Positions 60,328 to 64,000 of a DNA stretch of 64,000 bases are shown here, one piece after another. Numbering within the stretch: position 1 is the stretch's first letter; each line of letters begins with the position of its first letter. The DNA is from Natronosalvus sp042663485. GTDB lineage: Archaea > Halobacteriota > Halobacteria > Halobacteriales > Natrialbaceae. The notes below the pieces were generated by a model. It saw only the letters and a list, made by a program, of their open reading frames with translations, did no database searches and was not told the origin of the DNA. The stretch is from the NCBI GenBank assembly GCA_042663485.1, contig JBHTAF010000005.1. One strand, 5' to 3'. The position numbers and the translations under genes are program-made.

Positions 60328-60705
60328 CTACGACGTCGCCGCGACGACTTCGATTTCAACGCCGATGTCGATCGGGAGGTCGGACACCTCGACCGCACAC
60401 CGCGCCGGGAACGGTTCGGACATGTACTCGGCGTACACCTCGTTGACCGCGTCGTAGTTGTCCATGTCGGTGACGTACACGTTGGCCTTGATCACGTTGT
60501 CGAGCGATGTCCCCGCCGCCTCGAGGATGGCGCCGATGTTCTCGAGGGTCTGGGCCGTCTGGTCTCGAATGTCGTCGACCTCGACTTCTCTCGATTCGGG
60601 GTTCGCCGGCCCCTGTCCGGAGACGTAGACTGTGTCGCCGTGGACCATCGCTTGTGAGTACGGGCCGATACTGGCAGGTGCATCGTCGGTACTGATCTCT
60701 TCCAT
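60328..60705 (-). CDS. RidA-family enamine/imine deaminase
   Basis: This 125-residue RidA (YjgF/YER057c/UK114) protein has 'APASIGPYSQA' at the N-terminus, 'VYVSGQGP', 'TLENIGAILEAAGTSLDNVIK' (quoted in part) and the substrate-binding Arg102 in 'PFPARCAVEV', with Glu117 near the C-terminus. Such trimers hydrolyse reactive enamines and imines released by PLP-dependent ammonia-lyases. The SelA-like lyase of this locus would produce exactly that kind of intermediate, though the genes are 25 kb apart. ATG 60705 is favoured by a TATA 'GATTTATTC' (minus strand, 60731-60739) about 30 bp upstream. Confidence 0.92.
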   Translation of the reverse strand: MEEISTDDAPASIGPYSQAMVHGDTVYVSGQGPANPESREVEVDDIRDQTAQTLENIGAILEAAGTSLDNVIKANVYVTDMDNYDAVNEVYAEYMSEPFPARCAVEVSDLPIDIGVEIEVVAATS

Positions 60706-60742
60706 ACGCTCTCGGAGACGGAGGCCCGATGAATAAATCCTC

Positions 60743-60799
60743 CTACTCGCCTCTCGCCTCTTAGCCTTTTGCTCTCGGCTCTCGACTCTCGCCTCGAGG
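60743..60799. repeat. Heptanucleotide repeat upstream of the RidA promoter
   Basis: Eight near-heptamer units of the type CTCTCGN (one 8 bp unit) lie directly upstream of the RidA TATA element, read as GAGAGYC on the coding strand. It may be a spacing element or simple slippage product. Confidence 0.45.
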
Positions 60800-60935
60800 G
60801 GCAGTCGGTCCCCACGCAACTCGCCGTCACCGCTGACGTGTACGCTCCTGGAAGCGACGGCTACTGGTAGCCCTACGTCACCGACGTTCACGTGAGCCGA
60901 AGAGTTAAGCCGCATCGATCCATCGAACCAGAGCG

Positions 60936-62033
60936 ATGACGAAGGCCAGCGTCGACACCATGACGTACGAAGAGGCCGTCGACCGAATCCCCGACGACCC
61001 CGTCCCCGAGTTCTGGGTCGGAAGCCTCGAGACTCTCGAGGATCGGTTGCGATCGCTTGAGCGCGGGTCGATCGAAGAACTCCCCGACTCGGGCGGTGGC
61101 CGACCGATTCGACTGGTTACCTACGGGGAGTTCGAGGAACTCGAGTCGCGAGCGAATTTTAATTCAGCCGTCGCCTCCCGGGATCCGACGAACTACGCCG
61201 ACAGAGAGCGGCGCGAGAAGCCGGTTGTCTGCTTCGTCGGTCCCGTCCACGGCCACGAGGTCGAGGGACTGACCGGACTCTGTAACCTGCTGTCGATCCT
61301 CGAGACAGGTCAGGATTTTCGGGGACGGGCACAGCCGACCCTTCGCGACCTCGCCGACGACTGCCGGGTCGTGATCCTCCCGTGTGGGAACCCCGACGGA
61401 CTCGCCCGATTCGAACCGGACTCGTTACAGGGACTCACGCTGGCCGACCTCGAGTTCTGGGGCCAGGGAACGTGGGCTGACGACCGCCTCATCGGGTGGC
61501 CCGACGCGAAACAGCAACACCCGATGACGGGCGACGATGTCGGCTTCCTCGGGTGTTACTTCAATGACGACGGAGTCAACCCAATGCACGACGAACCTTT
61601 CGATCCGATGGGGGTCGAAGCGCCGGCGATTCTCGACGTCGTTCGACGGGAGGCGCCGGACGTGACGGTGTCGCTCCACAGCCACGGCTACCCCCCGACG
61701 CTGCACCGGCAGCAGTTCGTTCCCCTGCACAAACAGGCGGATTCTCGATCGATTCACCGGACGTACAATACGCTCCTCGCGGACCTCGACGTTCCCCGCC
61801 TGTACCTCCACGACGTCACCGGCGAATCCGGGCGTCCGGGTCCGTACTTCAATCTCGTGAGCGCAGCGTATCACGTCAGCGGCACGACCGGCGTGCTCCA
61901 CGAGTGTCCCCACGGTCTCTCCGGCGACGACGTGTTTCAGATCAGCCACGAGGGCATCCTGGACGTGCAACTCGCGTTCTACGAGGCGGTCCTTCGGCAC
62001 GCACTCGAACCGGCCGAACCAGCCGGACCGTAG
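60936..62033 (+). CDS. M14-like zinc metalloenzyme (carboxypeptidase/AstE-aspartoacylase type)
   Basis: This 365-residue protein resembles zinc carboxypeptidases and succinylglutamate desuccinylase/aspartoacylase-like enzymes. The zinc motif is His105-x2-Glu108 in 'VGPVHGHEVEGLTG', 'PCGNPDGLARFEPD' follows with the Asn-Pro-x-Gly-x2-Arg motif, 'VSLHSHGYPPT' provides the third zinc His, and 'TTGVLHECPHGL' the catalytic Glu. It would hydrolyse an amide bond of a peptide or acylated small molecule. No signal peptide is seen, so it is cytoplasmic. A TATA-like 'gttaag' centred about 30 bp before ATG 60936 suggests a leaderless message. It is divergent from the RidA gene. Confidence 0.85.
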   Translation: MTKASVDTMTYEEAVDRIPDDPVPEFWVGSLETLEDRLRSLERGSIEELPDSGGGRPIRLVTYGEFEELESRANFNSAVASRDPTNYADRERREKPVVCFVGPVHGHEVEGLTGLCNLLSILETGQDFRGRAQPTLRDLADDCRVVILPCGNPDGLARFEPDSLQGLTLADLEFWGQGTWADDRLIGWPDAKQQHPMTGDDVGFLGCYFNDDGVNPMHDEPFDPMGVEAPAILDVVRREAPDVTVSLHSHGYPPTLHRQQFVPLHKQADSRSIHRTYNTLLADLDVPRLYLHDVTGESGRPGPYFNLVSAAYHVSGTTGVLHECPHGLSGDDVFQISHEGILDVQLAFYEAVLRHALEPAEPAGP

Positions 62034-62132
62034 GCGTGAACGGTCACTACTCTCCGTCGAAAATCCTCCAGCGCTCGCACCTCGAGGCGGAGCGCTCCAA
62101 TTCGACTGAAGGAACGGTAAGTTCCGCTTGTG

Positions 62133-62591
62133 TCACTCCGCCATCGTGACGACGTAGCCGTCGAAGTTGAGGATGACCGCCTGGGCCATGTCCCCGAACA
62201 GCGCCTTCCCGGTCGGGCTTCGTTTGCGTCCCAGGAGGAAGACGTAATCGCAGTCGTTCGCCGCCGCGACGTCGAGAATCGCGTCAGCCCGGTCACTGTC
62301 GTCTTCCACGTACCTTCCGACCGCTTCCGTCTCTAGAGCGAGGTCGGAGAGGAGGTCGTTGATCGCAGTCTGGGCAACTTTCTCTGCGTATTCTTCGGGG
62401 TTCGGTTCGAAACCCGAACGTTCGACTCGGTCGATCGTTCCGAGTACGTCGACGTCCTTCTCGTACTCCGATTCGGTCACGACGGTCAGGACGAGCAACG
62501 GTGCGTCGGCCGCGGCCGCGAGTTCGCCGGCTTCACGGATGACCTCGACGACTGCGTCGCTCGAGTCCGTCACCACGAGTGGTCGTTCCAT
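62133..62591 (-). CDS. Universal stress protein (UspA family)
   Basis: This 152-residue Usp domain has 'PLVVTDSSDAVVEVIREAG', a beta/alpha core, and the ATP-binding signature 'GRKRSPTGKALFGDMAQAV' (Gly-x2-Gly-x9-Gly-type loop) near the C-terminus. Members bind ATP or AMP and modulate stress or metabolism. It is convergent with the M14-like gene. Not specific to the glycan locus. Confidence 0.9.
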   Translation of the reverse strand: MERPLVVTDSSDAVVEVIREAGELAAAADAPLLVLTVVTESEYEKDVDVLGTIDRVERSGFEPNPEEYAEKVAQTAINDLLSDLALETEAVGRYVEDDSDRADAILDVAAANDCDYVFLLGRKRSPTGKALFGDMAQAVILNFDGYVVTMAE

Positions 62592-62788
62592 GCGGTCACA
62601 TAGCCCATTACGTACTAATCACTTGTGGCGGGGACGAAACATGTTCGGCCCTCGGTCGCGCTCGAGACGTTATTGCCCTCCCTGTCAGTGTTAGTTCTAC
62701 GTTACCCTGTACAGCAGTACTGAGCGTTCGCGGTTAGACGTGACGCGACCCCCGTCCAGGTGGTCGGTAAGTTTATGGTCGAACTCGC

Positions 62789-62812
62789 GGTCTCTCTGGA
62801 CGAAGCGAGACC
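62789..62812. repeat. 6 bp inverted repeat in the leader of the SDR gene
   Basis: GGTCTC and GAGACC flank a 12 nt spacer about 20 bp before ATG 62830 and about 15 bp after a TATA-like 'aagtttatgg' (about 62769). It could be an operator or a leader hairpin. Confidence 0.35.
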
Positions 62813-62829
62813 CATTGACACACAGAGTT

Positions 62830-63876
62830 ATGAGTGACGGAAATTCGATTTCATCGACGATAACGAGTGAAGCACAGCTAGAGGACCTCCTCTCCGAACC
62901 CTACCCCGAGGACGTCGAATTCGCGGAACGACTCGAGGGCGATATTATGGTTCTCGGTGCAGGAGGGAAGATGGGACCGACGCTCATCAGGCGAATGCTC
63001 AGAGCGATCGGCGAGGCTGGATCCGATTCGACCGTATACGCCGTCTCGCGGTACTCCGATTCCGCTGTCGAGGAGAGACTCCAGTCGTGGGGCGCCGAGA
63101 CGATTCGGGCGGACCTCCTCGAGGAGGGCGCGCTCGAGTCGCTTCCGGACTGCGAGAACGTCATCTACCTGGTCGGCATGAAGTTCGGCACGACCGGCCA
63201 GGAGCCCAAAACCTGGGCGATCAACGCCTACCTCCCCGGACGCGTCGCGAGCCGATTCGCGGATTCGCGGATCACCGCGCTCTCCACGGGCAACGTCTAC
63301 CCGCCGGTGCCCGTCGACTCCGGCGGATCCGTAGAGACGGACGAGACGGGGCCGGTGGGCGAGTACGCCCAGTCGTGTCTGGGGCGCGAACGCGTCTTCC
63401 AGCACTTCGCCAAAGAGAACGGGACGCCCACGTGTCTGCTCCGGCTCAATTACGCCGTCGAACTCCGCTACGGCGTCTTGCTCGACCTCGCGAAACGCGT
63501 CTACGCCGAAGACCCGGTTCCGCTCGAGATGGGCCACGTGAACGTCATCTGGCAGGGCGACGCCAACTCGGCGTGTTTCCGCTCCCTGGAGCTGGCCGAT
63601 TCACCGGCCGACATTCTGAACGTCACCGGGCCGAACGTCCTCTCGGTGCGCGACCTCGCCGAACAGTTCGCCGACGAATTCGGCTGCAACGTGACGTTCG
63701 AAGGCGAAGAGAAGGAGACGGCGTTACTCAACGACGCGAGTCGATGCCAGGAGCGGTTCGCGGTTCCGAAGATGCCGGTCGACGACGTCGTCGAACTCGT
63801 CGCCTTGTGGGTCGAACAGGATGGCCCCACCCTCGGCAAACCCACGAAGTTTCACGTGAGAGACGGCGAGTTCTGA
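62830..63876 (+). CDS. NAD-dependent epimerase/dehydratase (SDR)
   Basis: This 348-residue extended SDR has 'IMVLGAGGKMGPTLIRRML' as the cofactor loop (Gly-x2-Gly-x2-Gly, with a Gly-Lys-Met variation), 'NVIYLVGMKFG' and 'ALSTGNVYPPVPVDS' where Ser would be catalytic. The Tyr-x3-Lys position reads 'YAQSCLGRE', so Tyr-x3-Cys, and Lys is missing. It may be a divergent uronate dehydrogenase/epimerase-like enzyme or a catalytically altered one. ATG 62830 is chosen over a longer frame that would run through the promoter. It is the last complete gene of the window. Confidence 0.85.
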   Translation: MSDGNSISSTITSEAQLEDLLSEPYPEDVEFAERLEGDIMVLGAGGKMGPTLIRRMLRAIGEAGSDSTVYAVSRYSDSAVEERLQSWGAETIRADLLEEGALESLPDCENVIYLVGMKFGTTGQEPKTWAINAYLPGRVASRFADSRITALSTGNVYPPVPVDSGGSVETDETGPVGEYAQSCLGRERVFQHFAKENGTPTCLLRLNYAVELRYGVLLDLAKRVYAEDPVPLEMGHVNVIWQGDANSACFRSLELADSPADILNVTGPNVLSVRDLAEQFADEFGCNVTFEGEEKETALLNDASRCQERFAVPKMPVDDVVELVALWVEQDGPTLGKPTKFHVRDGEF

Positions 63877-63923
63877 TCCGGAGGCCTGATCCGATCCGGA
63901 ACCGCTGTCTCGAGTGAAACAAC

Positions 63924-64000
63924 TCACCAACCCGCAATACTCTCGAGCACCGAAAACGTGTAGTCGTTCGCGTCGGTACTGACGAGTGGATGGCCGACAC
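63924..64000 (-). CDS. C-terminal end of an unidentified protein (5' end outside window)
   Basis: On the minus strand a frame enters from the right edge and ends in TGA at 63924-63926. It reads 'VGHPLVSTDANDYTFSVLE' before the last residues, with GC-rich third positions and normal haloarchaeal composition. It is too short to assign; other frames over the same bases are basic and less credible. Confidence 0.45.
   Translation of the reverse strand, partial: VGHPLVSTDANDYTFSVLESIAGW

Overview
The window looks like a chromosomal segment of an extremely halophilic archaeon (class Halobacteria, probably Natrialbales-like). The signs are high GC with GC-rich third codon positions, very acidic predicted proteins (Asp/Glu-rich, few Lys), twin-arginine signals on the exported proteins, a tRNA gene without encoded CCA, an Lrp-type regulator with a TRASH domain, and many starts preceded at 25-35 bp by an archaeal TATA element with little or no leader. 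Placement below class level is inference.

Layout. Positions 1-9001 hold ordinary housekeeping and accessory genes: two GT4 glycosyltransferases (the first cut by the window edge), an SDR sugar-nucleotide epimerase, a long-chain polyprenyl diphosphate synthase, a DUF309 protein, a zinc-ribbon protein, a GH15 glucoamylase/trehalase, an LLM flavin oxidoreductase, tRNA-Leu(CAA) and an Lrp-TRASH metal regulator. Positions 9236-14383 encode a 1715-residue Tat-exported subtilisin fused to a beta-helix. A gene-poor 840 bp stretch follows.

From 15227 to the right edge almost every gene fits glycan or sugar-acid catabolism. The blocks are: (i) a minus-strand run (CapA-like, double alpha/beta hydrolase, ceramidase-like hydrolase, small unknown, glutamine-amidotransferase-like); (ii) a plus-strand run (two Gfo/Idh/MocA dehydrogenases, aldo/keto reductase, TIM-barrel epimerase, class I amidotransferase); (iii) a Tat-exported heparinase II/III-like lyase, divergent from a D-aminoacylase / FAH / SelA-like PLP lyase set and a sulfatase; (iv) PIG-L deacetylase, putative TIM-barrel hydrolase, DegT aminotransferase, GH20 hexosaminidase, a second TIM-barrel epimerase, a GNAT protein, an SDR and a decayed Gfo/Idh gene; (v) a NagZ-type GH3 facing a complete Dpp/Opp-type ABC importer (lipoprotein, two permeases, fused double ATPase, two small membrane proteins); (vi) a HEAT-repeat protein, a DapA-family aldolase/dehydratase, an IclR regulator, RidA, an M14-like metalloenzyme, a universal stress protein and an SDR epimerase.

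Working model (inference): an exported lyase depolymerises a sulfated or N-acetylated uronic-acid polysaccharide, the ABC system imports oligosaccharides, and cytoplasmic sulfatase, GH20, NagZ-type GH3 and deacetylases dismantle them. Freed sugars are oxidised, and amino-sugar acids could be deacylated, deaminated by the SelA-like enzyme to a 2-keto-3-deoxy acid, and cleaved by the DapA-family enzyme. No sugar kinase is seen, so the route looks non-phosphorylative. Several intergenic regions carry short-period tandem repeats, one of which places serial T-tracts just after the lyase stop codon.
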